A DNA stretch of 64,000 nt from Pleurodeles waltl (Eukaryota > Chordata > Amphibia > Caudata > Salamandridae), in assembly GCF_031143425.1 (NCBI RefSeq), contig NC_090437.1:1173882863-1173946862 (forward strand). The letters are read 5' to 3'. Under the pieces are notes generated by a model, which made no database searches, was not told the origin of the DNA, and was given only the letters and a program-made list of their open reading frames with translations. The position numbers were made by a program, and so were the translations under genes. Below are positions 33,851 through 43,439 of this stretch, in pieces. How positions within the stretch are numbered: the stretch's first letter is position 1; the number at the start of each line of letters is the position of its first letter.

Positions 33851-36181
33851 GGCAACAGGTTCATCCTGGTTTTGGTGGACCATGCCACCCGTTACCCAGA
33901 GGCAATCCCTCTTAGGACCGTAACTGCACAAGTGGTGGCCAGAACCCTGATGGGGATATTTACCCGTGTGGGATTCCCCAAGGAAATAGTGTCTGACAGA
34001 GGCACTAACTTCATGTCTGCATACATGAAGTCTCTGTGGGATGCGTGTGGTGTGACTTACAAGTTCACCACACCCTATCACCCCCAGTCTAATGGTCTTG
34101 TGGAGAGATTCAACAAGACCCTGAAAGGCATGATTGGTGGCCTCCCTGAGGCCATGAGGCGTAAGTGGGACGTCCTCTTACCATGCCTTCTCTTTGCTTA
34201 CAGAGAGGTCCCCCAGAGGGGGGTAGGGTTCAGCCCCTTTGAACTTCTCTACGGGTACCCTGTCAGGGGACCCTTAAGCATTGTCCAGGAGGGATTGGAG
34301 AAAGCTCCAAAGACACCCCCGCAGGATGTGGTCAGCTATATGTTGGCCCTCCGCAACCAGATGACCCGCTTCTGGAAAGAAGCCCAAGATAACCTTGAGG
34401 CCAGTCAAGAGGTGATGAAACAATGGTATGACCAGAAGGCCACCCTGGTAGAGTTTCAACCTGGAGACAAAGTGTGGGTAATGGAGCCAGTAGAGCCCAG
34501 AGCTCTCCAGGACCGCTGGTCTGGCCCATTTGAAATAAAGGAGCGGAAAGGGGAGGCCACTTACCTAGTGGACCTCCAAACCCCTAGGAATCCCCTAAGG
34601 GTGCTCCATGTGAACCGACTAAAAGCTCATTTTGAGAGGTCGGAGATCAACATGCTTCTGGTCACAGATGAAGGAACGGAAGAGGAGAGTGAACCTCTCC
34701 CCGACCTCCTCTCTGCCCAAGAAGGTGATGGGTCAGTAAGCGGGGTCAGTCTGTCTGACTCCCTGACTCTAAATCAGAAAGGAGACTGCTATGAGCTGTT
34801 GGAGCAGTTCTCCCCCCTGTTCTCCCTTACTCCTGGACTGACCCACCTCTGTGTTCATGATATTGACACTGGTGATAGTCTCCCTGTGAAAAACAAAATT
34901 TACAGGTTGTCGGATAAGGTGAAGGCCAGCATCAAGGAGGAGGTCTCCAAGATGTTGACTCTAGGGGTTATTGAAAAATCCAGTAGTCCCTGGGCCAGCC
35001 CAGTGGTGTTGGTCCCTAAGGCTACTGCCCCAGGTGCGAAGCCAGAACTCTGGTTCTGTGTGGACTACCGGGGTCTCAACTCAGTTACACGGACTGATGC
35101 TCACCCCATCCCCCGAGCTGATGAGCTCGTGGACAGACTAGGCGCTGCCAAGTTCCTGAGTACGTTTGATCTTACTTCAGGGTACTGGCAGATCGCCCTG
35201 ACTGAGGGGGCTAAGGAAAGGTCCGCATTTTCAACCCCTGATGGCCATTACCAGTTCCGGGTGATGCCGTTTGGGCTGAAAAATGCCCCCGCTACCTTCC
35301 AACGGTTGGTTAACGGGGTCCTAGCTGGCAAGGATGCCTTCTGTGCAGCCTACCTGGATGACATAGCTGTCTACAGTTCCAGCTGGGAGGAACACCTGCT
35401 TCACCTCAAGGAGGTGCTTCAGGCCCTGCAACAGGCAGGCCTGACCATCAAGGCTAGTAAGTGCCAGATTGGGCAGGGTTCCGTGGTGTACTTGGGACAC
35501 CTGGTGGGTGGTGGCAAGGTGCAGCCACTCCAGGCCAAGATTGAAACTATCAAGGCCTGGCAACCACCACGAACGCAGACTGAGGTGAGAGCCTTTTTAG
35601 GCCTCACCGGATACTACCGCAGGTTTGTCAAGGGCTATGGTACCATTGTGTCACCCTTGACAGAACTCACTTTCAAGAAGCAACCTAGGTTGGTGAATTG
35701 GACAGAGGCTTGTCAGAAAGCCTTTGACACCCTGAAGGAAGCCATGTGCACGGCCCCCGTGCTCAAGGCCCCTGACTACTCCCAGGAATTTATCGTGCAG
35801 ACAGACGCTTCAGAGCATGGCATAGGGGCAGTCCTAGCACAGCTAAATGAGGAGGGCCAAGATCAACCGGTAGTCTTTATTAGCAGAAGGCTATTACCAC
35901 GGGAACAGAGGTGGAGTGCTATTGAGAGAGAAGCTTTTGCTGTGGTCTGGGCACTGAAGAAGCTGAGACCCTACCTGTTTGGGACTCACTTCCGGGTTCA
36001 GACAGACCACAGGCCCCTCATGCAGATGAGGGGTGAGAATCCAATACTCTTGAGGTGGTCCATTTCCCTACAGGGGATGGACTTTACGGTGGAACATCGC
36101 CCAGGGGTTGACCACGCCAATGCTGATGGTCTCTCCAGGTACTTCCGCCTTAGCGATGAGAGCTCCCAGGAGATCGGGTAG
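33851..36181 (+). CDS. pol: Pol: integrase core, reverse transcriptase, RNase H
   Basis: Continues in the same frame after the TAA; the first ATG is at 33872 and gives 769 codons. Counting from it: integrase D42 (SDRGTNF) and E78 (NGLVERF) are separated by exactly 35 residues, completing a D,D35E site with the Asp upstream of the stop; a GPY/F-type module (RWSGPFEI) is near residue 215. The RT follows, with FDLTSGYWQ, MPFGLKNAPATFQ and the catalytic YLDD at 494-497. RNase H shows D645 (TDASEHG), E687 region (EREAFAVVW) and D712 (TDHRPL). It ends 30 bp before the 3' LTR; no envelope frame follows. Integrase upstream of RT in a gypsy-type pol defines the Gmr1-like group. The protein would copy the RNA to DNA and insert it. 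Confidence 0.95.
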   Translation, partial: GNRFILVLVDHATRYPEAIPLRTVTAQVVARTLMGIFTRVGFPKEIVSDRGTNFMSAYMKSLWDACGVTYKFTTPYHPQSNGLVERFNKTLKGMIGGLPEAMRRKWDVLLPCLLFAYREVPQRGVGFSPFELLYGYPVRGPLSIVQEGLEKAPKTPPQDVVSYMLALRNQMTRFWKEAQDNLEASQEVMKQWYDQKATLVEFQPGDKVWVMEPVEPRALQDRWSGPFEIKERKGEATYLVDLQTPRNPLRVLHVNRLKAHFERSEINMLLVTDEGTEEESEPLPDLLSAQEGDGSVSGVSLSDSLTLNQKGDCYELLEQFSPLFSLTPGLTHLCVHDIDTGDSLPVKNKIYRLSDKVKASIKEEVSKMLTLGVIEKSSSPWASPVVLVPKATAPGAKPELWFCVDYRGLNSVTRTDAHPIPRADELVDRLGAAKFLSTFDLTSGYWQIALTEGAKERSAFSTPDGHYQFRVMPFGLKNAPATFQRLVNGVLAGKDAFCAAYLDDIAVYSSSWEEHLLHLKEVLQALQQAGLTIKASKCQIGQGSVVYLGHLVGGGKVQPLQAKIETIKAWQPPRTQTEVRAFLGLTGYYRRFVKGYGTIVSPLTELTFKKQPRLVNWTEACQKAFDTLKEAMCTAPVLKAPDYSQEFIVQTDASEHGIGAVLAQLNEEGQDQPVVFISRRLLPREQRWSAIEREAFAVVWALKKLRPYLFGTHFRVQTDHRPLMQMRGENPILLRWSISLQGMDFTVEHRPGVDHANADGLSRYFRLSDESSQEIG

Positions 36182-36199
36182 CTCTCCCCACTTTCAGCT

Positions 36200-36211
36200 G
36201 GGGGGGACACA
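36200..36211 (+). promoter_or_regulatory. Polypurine tract
   Basis: GGGGGGGACACA immediately before the 3' LTR, at the place where plus-strand DNA synthesis is primed in LTR elements. Confidence 0.7.
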
Positions 36212-38381
36212 TGTTAGACCTGACAGCCTTAGGGTAGTCACCCCTAACTTTTTTGCCTGCCTCCCTCCACTTTTTGGACACTGTTTTTGCTGGTTTTTAG
36301 ACTCTGCGCACTTTACCACTGCTAACCGGTGCTAAAGTGCATATGCTCTCTCCCTTAAAACATGGTAACCTTGAATCATACCTGATTAGACTATTAATTT
36401 ACTTATAAGTCCCTAGTAAAGTGCACTTCATGTGCATAGGGCTGGTAAGTTAAATGCTACTAGTGGGCCTGCAGCACTGGTTGTGCCACCCACTTAAGTA
36501 GCCCCTTTTTCCTTGTCTCAGGCCTGCCATTGCAAGGCCTGTGTGTGCAGTTTCACTGCCACCTCGACTTGGCATTTAAAGCTACTTGCCAAGCCTAGAA
36601 CTCCCCTTTTTCTACATATAAGTCACCCTTAATGTGTGCCCTAGGTAACCCCTAGAGCAGGGTGCTGTGTGGGTAAAAGGCAGGACATGTACCTGTGTAG
36701 TTACATGTCCTGGTAGTGTAAAACTCCTAAATTCGTTTTTACACTACTGTGAGGCCTGCTCCCTTCATAGGCTAACATTGGGGCTGCCCTCATACACTGT
36801 TGAAGTGGCAGCTGCTGATCTGAAAGGAGCAGGAGTGTCATATTTAGTATGGCCAGAATGGTAATACAAAGCCCTGCTGACTGGTGAAGTCGGATTTAAT
36901 ATTACTATTCTAGAAATGCCACTTTTAGAAAGTGAGCATTTCTTTGCACTTAAATCCTTCTGTGCCTTACAATCCACGTCTGGCTGGGCTTGGTTGACAG
37001 CACCTTGTGCATTCACTCAGACACACCCCAAACACAGGGTACTCAGCCTCACTTGCATACATCTGCATTTTGAATGGGTCTTCCTGGGCTGGGAGGGTGG
37101 AGGGCCTGCTCTCACACAAAGGACTGCCACACCCCCTACTGGGACCCTGGCAGACAGGATTGAACTGAAAGGGGATCTGGTGCACTTCTTAGCCACTCTT
37201 TGAAGTCTCCCCCACTTCAAAGGCACATTTGGGTATAAAACAGGGCCTCTGCCCTACCTCATCAGACACTTGCTGGAGAAGAAACCTGAACCAGAAACTA
37301 CATCCTGCCAAGAAGAACTGCCTGGCTGCTCAAAGGACTCACCTGTCTGCTTTCTACAAAGGACTGCTGCCTTGCTGTTGCCCTGCTGCCTTGCTGAACT
37401 CTTGTCTGGCTGTGAAAGTGCTCTCCAAGGGCTTGGATAGAGCTTGCCTCCTGTTCCCTGAAGTCTCAGGACCAAAAAGACTTCTCTCTTTTACTTGGAC
37501 GCTCCGTGCGCCGAAAATTTCGACGCACAGCTTGTTTCGCGGCGAGAAAAACGCCGCACTCCGACGCTGACCGACGCGACGCTCTTGGGACGATCGAAGA
37601 TCCGACGCACGGCCTCGCAAGGACAACGCCGCCCGACCTCTAGAGGAGAAATCGACGCGACGCCTGCCGTGAGATCGTAATTTCAACGCGCAGCCCCGCA
37701 GATCGAAGTCTAGAGGAGAAATCGACGCGACGCCTGCCGTGAGATCGTAATTTCGACGCGCAGCCCCGCAGACCGACGCACAGCCGGAGAACAAGCAGGA
37801 AAATCCACGCACAGACCCGGGACATCTGTTAATCCCCGCGATCCACAGAAAGAGACTGTCCGCGCGCCGGAAAACGACGCCCGACTTCCCCGCGTGGAAA
37901 ATAACAACGCAAGTCCGTGTGTGCTGGGGAGAAATCGACGCACACACCCGTTTTCCACGCACCTCTTCTTTTGTGGCCCTCTGAGGAGATTTTCCACCAG
38001 AAACCAGGTACTTTGTGCTTAAAAGAGACTTTGTTCATATTCTAAAGACTTAAGACACTTTATATCACTTCCCTGTGATATTTCTACAATTTTCCATTGC
38101 AACGTTATTCTTTTTGACCTACAATTATCCTGATAAATATTATATATTTTTCTAAACACTGTGTGGTGTATTTTTGTGGTGCTATATGGTGGTATTGTAT
38201 GGTTTATTGCACAAATACTTTACACATTGCCTTCTAAGTTAAGCCTGACTGCTCGTGCCAAGCTACCAGAGGGTGGGCACAGGATAATCTTGGATTGTGT
38301 GTGACTTACCCTGACTAGAGTGAGGGCTTTTGCTTGGACAGGGGGTAACCTGACTGCCAACCAAAAACCCCATTTCTAACA
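36212..38381 (+). repeat. 3' LTR
   Basis: 2170 bp, TGTTAGACC...TTCTAACA. It has the 40 bp and 6 bp segments that the 5' LTR lacks and has no foldback insertion, so it represents the intact LTR form. It ends next to the GTATA target duplication. Confidence 0.96.
37234..37240 (+). promoter_or_regulatory. TATA box of 3' LTR
   Basis: TATAAAA, same context as 29798-29804. Confidence 0.6.
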
Positions 38382-38386
38382 GTATA
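38382..38386. repeat. LTR element target-site duplication, right
   Basis: GTATA, matching 28811-28815. The target was an AT dinucleotide run. Confidence 0.9.
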
Positions 38387-40164
38387 TATATATATATAAC
38401 ATGTGGTTAAGCACTACTTACGAACCTGATGAGGAATACTATGTATATAGGAAAGGGGATCATATCGGTGGTTAAGGATCCTTAAAGTTATTTTGTGCAA
38501 AAAATACATATAATAGCAAAAAGTGCCTAGGAACCCTGGTACAGTATCTTGATTATAAGGAGTTGGAAAGGTTCAGTTTTCAATAAAATTGTAGGTTGTG
38601 CAGTAGTAAGGACATGCTTCAGGCCACTGGCCCCTCCCAATACTTTTTCTAAAGTCCCTTAAAAAACGTTATTTATTTATAAAAATAAGTGTGCGATTCA
38701 GTCCTACGTTTGCAAATAAGACATGTTCGTTAAAATAGATTATATTTACACTCAACAAAACCTTAGTTTAAGCTTTTAAATCATGTGCCTGGCAGTACAA
38801 TTTCTGGCCAATTAATTCTCGCAAGGTAGGTAGTTTACAGTTACAGTTGAACTTAAACCCCAGAAGCTGGATTTATTGGGAGAAAATGAGCAACATTGTG
38901 TGCTATGAAATAATCTTGTTAAGGTTTTCTGGAGTGACAAACGTCACAACAAATGTAAACGCTCCAACCAGGTGAAATTTACAGAAGAAACAATTTGACA
39001 TAACATCTCTCAAAATTCTCCTGCTAAAAAGTAGTTTTTACTGTATGTCTTTCCCCGCAAAGGCACCTTTTTGCATTTTTTAGCATCATCGACTTTATGT
39101 ATTTAGCAATTTTTTATGAAAAGAACACTGACCAAATTTCATAATCCCCTACACAGTATTGCGTGTCTGTATATTTTTCCTGCTCAATAACTGCCATCCT
39201 TTTTACTGGTGGTAAAAAGTTTTACCGCATCACAAATTTCATTTTACCGTATTACTTCTAGTCCCTGATTCAGCGTGTCCCATTATTGTTAAACGGAATA
39301 CTTCAACTTGTATATGCTAATACCTCCAGTTGAACTATTTACTGACTATAGTATTAGTTCCTGCACCTCTAAAAGGTAGGTAGCATAATAATACTACATT
39401 TTACACTGTGCATGAAGACCCCATCCCCATGGTCCAGGATGGGCAGATCTGCTTTGCTCCCACCTGCGGACGGGAGCAGAAGAAAGTGTTTTGTGCTCCC
39501 GCCATGTGGGAGCCCAAACACTGCTTCAGCGGTGCTTCCACTTCAGCGGAAGAACCAAGAGGTAGGAGCTGTGAGCCAGCAGGCCAGTTGGGAAGTTCAC
39601 TTCCCTAGCTGCCCCAATGTGGGAACGAAGCAACCAAGCTCAACAGGAGACATGCCGTCAACGGCTGCAAAGTGAAAAGAGAGTGCCTGGAGATGCTATA
39701 GTCACTGCTCTCAGTTGAGGAGCACCCCATAATGCCATGAAGGCCTATTCACCTGAGTGTGCCTGTTTGTGGTGCACCAGCAAGGAAGATGTAAGGGCTG
39801 CAAGGAGCACAGCACCTCCCAGAAATCTTTACTTTAAATTCTGACCCAAACTCTCCTCTACTTCTTTTCCAAACACTCTCAGAGCTGCTGCTTTTGCTTT
39901 CCAGCTTGGGAGTAAAGAGAATCTAAGTGGTCAGTTCTGTGACTGCATTTAATGTGACCTGAATGTGTTAATGAAAATGTCTGACACGTGTTATTTTGAT
40001 TTGCAGTACTTAATTCAAAATGCTTTATTAACAATGACTTTTGAGAGACATTGCAATGCTTTTCTTAATGGCAATTATTGCATTTTAATATGGTTACTGA
40101 TTGGTTACTGATTCCGTTGTTCATATGGTGATTTTTAATATGTATTTATTATTCTTAAAAGGTT
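38387..40164. other. Intronic sequence without recognised features
   Basis: AT-rich to about 39400, then more balanced composition. No gene or element recognised. Confidence 0.5.
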
Positions 40165-40395
40165 TTAACCCCACTGACAAGGCCAATAGGGTTGTTCCTT
40201 ATATTGATGTGGTTACCCTTTGACAAAGCCAGTAGGATTTCCTTATGTATTGATGTGGTGACCCCTTGACAAAGCAAATAGACGTATCTTATATTTTAAT
40301 GCAGTGACTCCTTACCAAAGTCAATAGGCTTGCCTTTTATATTGATGTAGTTACTCCCCCGACAAAGCCATTAGGCCTGTTTTATTTAAAATGAC
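40165..40395. repeat. 46 bp minisatellite, five copies
   Basis: The motif TGACAAAGCCAATAGG recurs (with changes) at 40175, 40221, 40267, about 40313 and 40360, each followed by a T-rich segment and TATTGATGTGGTTACC. Period is 46 bp (47 in the last step). Units are moderately diverged. Confidence 0.9.
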
Positions 40396-41090
40396 ACCCC
40401 TTTAAATAGTGATGTCACATCTGACATAGGTGCTGGGAATTGTGATTATGGGGGTCATGACCCACGAGGAATCAAATATGATTTGAAAATGTCACCAAAG
40501 GCACTTTCATCAGCCTGATGCATATATTTGTAGGTTCATGTATAGTAGTGTGTGTGCAGTAAATTTACTTTTCCATTTTCAAAGAAAAAGCACTGACTGG
40601 ACGGTGATGTATTGAGTGTTGTTGTGTGACGACAAATGTGGATTATAAGCCTACACCACCTTCCCTGAGTAGGCTTTGAATAGCTATACTTTGCTACCCA
40701 GAGAGCGTCAAGAGCTGCAATGGGGTACTTGGTTCCCAGTAGAGAAACAATTGTAGACCTCTCACTTACGCAGGACGCACATCCTGTACAACTAATAACC
40801 CATTTTCTTACAACTTATTAGGCTCTAAATATGCCCATAAGTCTCAAAGAAACATACCCTTCAACATCAACATGGTACATTTCTCCACTCTGAACAAAAA
40901 GGAATGTGCAAACGGAGAGTGTTTTAACATGACCTTTTTGGAGAAAAAAAATCAAGCCGTAAAGCACGATTCCCAATCCGAAGGGTATCCTCTGGATGTT
41001 TGGCTTGTGGCAAAATGTCCATGCAGATGTCCGGATAGGTTTTAAAAATGTAATTTCACGTTGTGTGAGCATCCTTGGTCTTTTTTTCAG

Positions 41091-41218
41091 ATATCTCTCT
41101 CCAGCTGGTTATGGTGAAAAGAAAGAGCGGACTGCCTGACCCACGACTGCAGGGAAAACTGCGAGCAAGGCTTCGTCTTTTGGAAAATGACAGCAAAGAA
41201 GTGATGGCTGTCTTTGGT
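41091..41218 (+). CDS. SH3TC1: SH3TC1, third coding exon
   Basis: Acceptor CTTTTTTTCAG, donor GTAAGT at 41219. Enters in phase 1 and leaves in phase 0. It encodes LQLVMVKRKSGLPDP, then LRARLRLLENDSKEV and ends AVFG. This is a well conserved block of SH3TC1 upstream of the SH3 domain, and the LLENDS..V pattern is also present in the paralogue SH3TC2 (ALENED). The next exon joins without a split codon (FG then ELSARLL), which matches the family. The charged helical character suggests a structured helical region. I assign SH3TC1 and not SH3TC2 on the closeness of this block and the next to SH3TC1 as I recall it. Confidence 0.92.
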
Positions 41219-41778
41219 GTAAGTCAAAGGTGATCTTTTTCTGTAAATTTCAGTTGGTCTATTGCAACCAAAGGTTGATTCATTGGATATGGCGAGCATA
41301 ATCCAGGGGTAGCATTACCTACCTCCACGCTGCCCTGGTGTGCACAGGGTGCAGACCAATATAGCGCACCCAGAAAAAAGTGATATGACCAGGTCACATG
41401 CTAACTTGCCTACACTAGGGACGGTACAGCATATGAATTTGCCATTTCAAATTGTGTCTCCCATATCAATCCAGAGAATTGACTGGCTGTATTTTTCGAG
41501 GGGCACGAAGTTTCTCGCGGGTTTTTCCTGCTTGCCACTGCATCTGCTTGTTGGGGGCTGTGGTAACCCATTGCTTTACCCCCAGAAGTCTCTTCTGGGG
41601 GTGTAATGATTGTACACCACTCCCTATGTGGCACACACCAAGTGCACCTCCTGAGAGTCAGTTTCCCCCTGCACTGACATTAGTAACATGGTGCAGTAGA
41701 AAGGTGTGTGCTCATATGCATCGGGCAATGATTGCACCACTCCCCGTCCCTGCCTGTCATCCCTCATGGCCCCGCCCC

Positions 41779-41831
41779 CTTGAAAAATAAAACAATAAAA
41801 AACATGGTTTATTATTGTTTTATTTTTCAAG
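41779..41831. repeat. 20 bp perfect hairpin
   Basis: CTTGAAAAATAAAACAATAA at 41779-41798 is the exact reverse complement of 41812-41831, with a 13 nt loop. A second short hairpin (ACCCCCAGAAG arm) lies nearby at 41577-41601. Confidence 0.9.
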
Positions 41832-43439
41832 TTTTGCAGCTGCTGCTGGCGGGGGGTGCCGCTGCTCCACCATTGCGGAGGAGCTGCCGCTGATTGCACT
41901 CCATTTTTATTACGCTAACAGTGAATAATATACATAGTTCCCAAAGCACTTCTGAAATGTGATCTAACAGTAAGCACAAGATATGTTAAAACTAGGCATC
42001 ATGAAACCCTCAATTCTTTTCAGAACTTGCTCCGAACTGATGATTTGTTAAACTTTTTCGATTGATTTTAGGAAGGCGATTCAGGTGTTTTAATTTGATA
42101 CCTGTCCCATGCCTAGTGCTGATGAAATTATTGATATTCTAGTGTCTAGTAGTCAAATTCCATTTTCCCATGATGATGTGAATTGTGCAGTATTTTCCAC
42201 CCATTTTTATTTTAAAATTCTGAGCTAGTAACATGGCTTCAATTGAGGTGAAGAATACATGAATAGATAAATCTACCAGTGACTGAATTATTTTGTGCAG
42301 CGAGCGCAAGAAGATGACACAGGACCAGCACAACTTATCTGCAGTAAACCTTTTATTCTGGAAAATATTCAGTACTCCCGGGTCTACTTTGAGGTTACCT
42401 TTGGTTCTTCTTGTGCACCTCTCTCTTTTACTTCATTGTCCTATTGGCCTTCTACTCTCCTCTCCATTGTTGTTATTGGTTCTTTTGAATTCAGTGTTTT
42501 CCTTTATATGGAAAACAGTTCTTTGTCCCACTTCTTTTCATGTTGTGTCCTCTTACTTTCCTGCTTGATCTTGTGCAAGGTCTTTTGGCCTGACTCCCTC
42601 CAAACTGTGCTTGGGAATGGTAGTTTTAACCTTTAGAAAGACAGTTTTAGGCAAGAGTTGAGACTTGGGCCAGGTGGACCAGGGAATCACAAACGTAGAT
42701 TGAGGTATATGCTTCTGTTTTGCAGTCAGAGACTGCAACCTACCAAAGGAGATAAACTACGACTGTTATCGCAGGGAGGCTGAACCGCATGTCAACAGTC
42801 ACAGTAGGGCCCCTGGAGTCTGAGATGTTGCTGCAACCACTGTAGAACTTGCCTACAAGGCAGGACCTTGTGTGGGGAAATTTGCCATACTGCTGCATGT
42901 GGGAATGACACCAGAGGCAGTGGTACTGTGACTCAACCATCTTTTTTCTGAAAAGGAGGTAGTTTGTCTTTGATGCTCATGCTAAGAGTGAGGTAAGAAT
43001 GTTGATGCCACATTGCCCACCCAGAGAGACTTCTTTTTCAGCCATGCCAGTGTGTAGAGTTCCCTCTGGTGACAGGCTCATCTGCAAGCAGTATGAAACC
43101 ATTATTTGACTTTTATTTTTCTTCAGGGCCCGTCCATTCTGACATTTCCACCTCCACCTCCTTTCCTCTTCGTCCTGGCTTCGTGGAGTTCTCATAGTCT
43201 TCAACCTTAGCTTTCAGACGGACCAACTGCAAGTTTAGGGTCACTGCTCAGTCTGGACTAGTAAGGGCCCCTATCCAAGGAATGACTTCTGTTGTTATTG
43301 ACAGTGGGACCTTATAAAGCGGGGGTGGATACTGGTTTTGGGACACCACAGAAAGCAAATTCAGCGACACACTTAGGAGGTGCTATGATGCTGAGTGAGC
43401 CTGACACCGCAGTAGTCTTTCCCTGGGTTCCTTTGTTTT

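Larger units (their letters stand above)
28816..38381 (+). mobile_element. Nearly complete Gmr1-like Ty3/gypsy LTR retrotransposon
   Basis: 9.57 kb element with two LTRs in the same orientation (28816-31113 and 36212-38381), TG...CA ends, a 5 bp target duplication GTATA, a primer-site candidate just after the 5' LTR and a G-rich polypurine tract just before the 3' LTR. The internal region carries gag and pol in a single frame, with pol ordered protease, integrase, reverse transcriptase, RNase H. That order with Ty3/gypsy-type enzymes is known from Gmr1-like elements. There is no envelope gene. Two in-frame stops (32192 and 33848) are the only coding defects I can see. The LTRs differ by about a dozen substitutions by eye, two small indels (40 bp and 6 bp) and a later foldback insertion, so it is a young copy. 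Confidence 0.95.
6697..41090 (+). other. Giant SH3TC1 intron (~34.4 kb)
   Basis: Inferred from phase: the 6622 exon ends in phase 1 and the 41091 exon starts in phase 1 with conserved protein sequence across the join. The intron holds the L1, L2, LTR and foldback elements listed separately. In the stretches 6697-7920, 9486-12554, 15297-16240, 26511-27992, 28165-28700 and 38387-40160 I see no gene, no RNA gene and no element that I can classify. Confidence 0.75.

Noticed and set aside
36182..36211. Possible envelope gene after pol
   Set aside because: Only 30 bp separate the end of pol from the 3' LTR.
40165..40395. CRISPR-like regular repeat
   Set aside because: The units are contiguous 46 bp copies without unique spacers, in a vertebrate intron.
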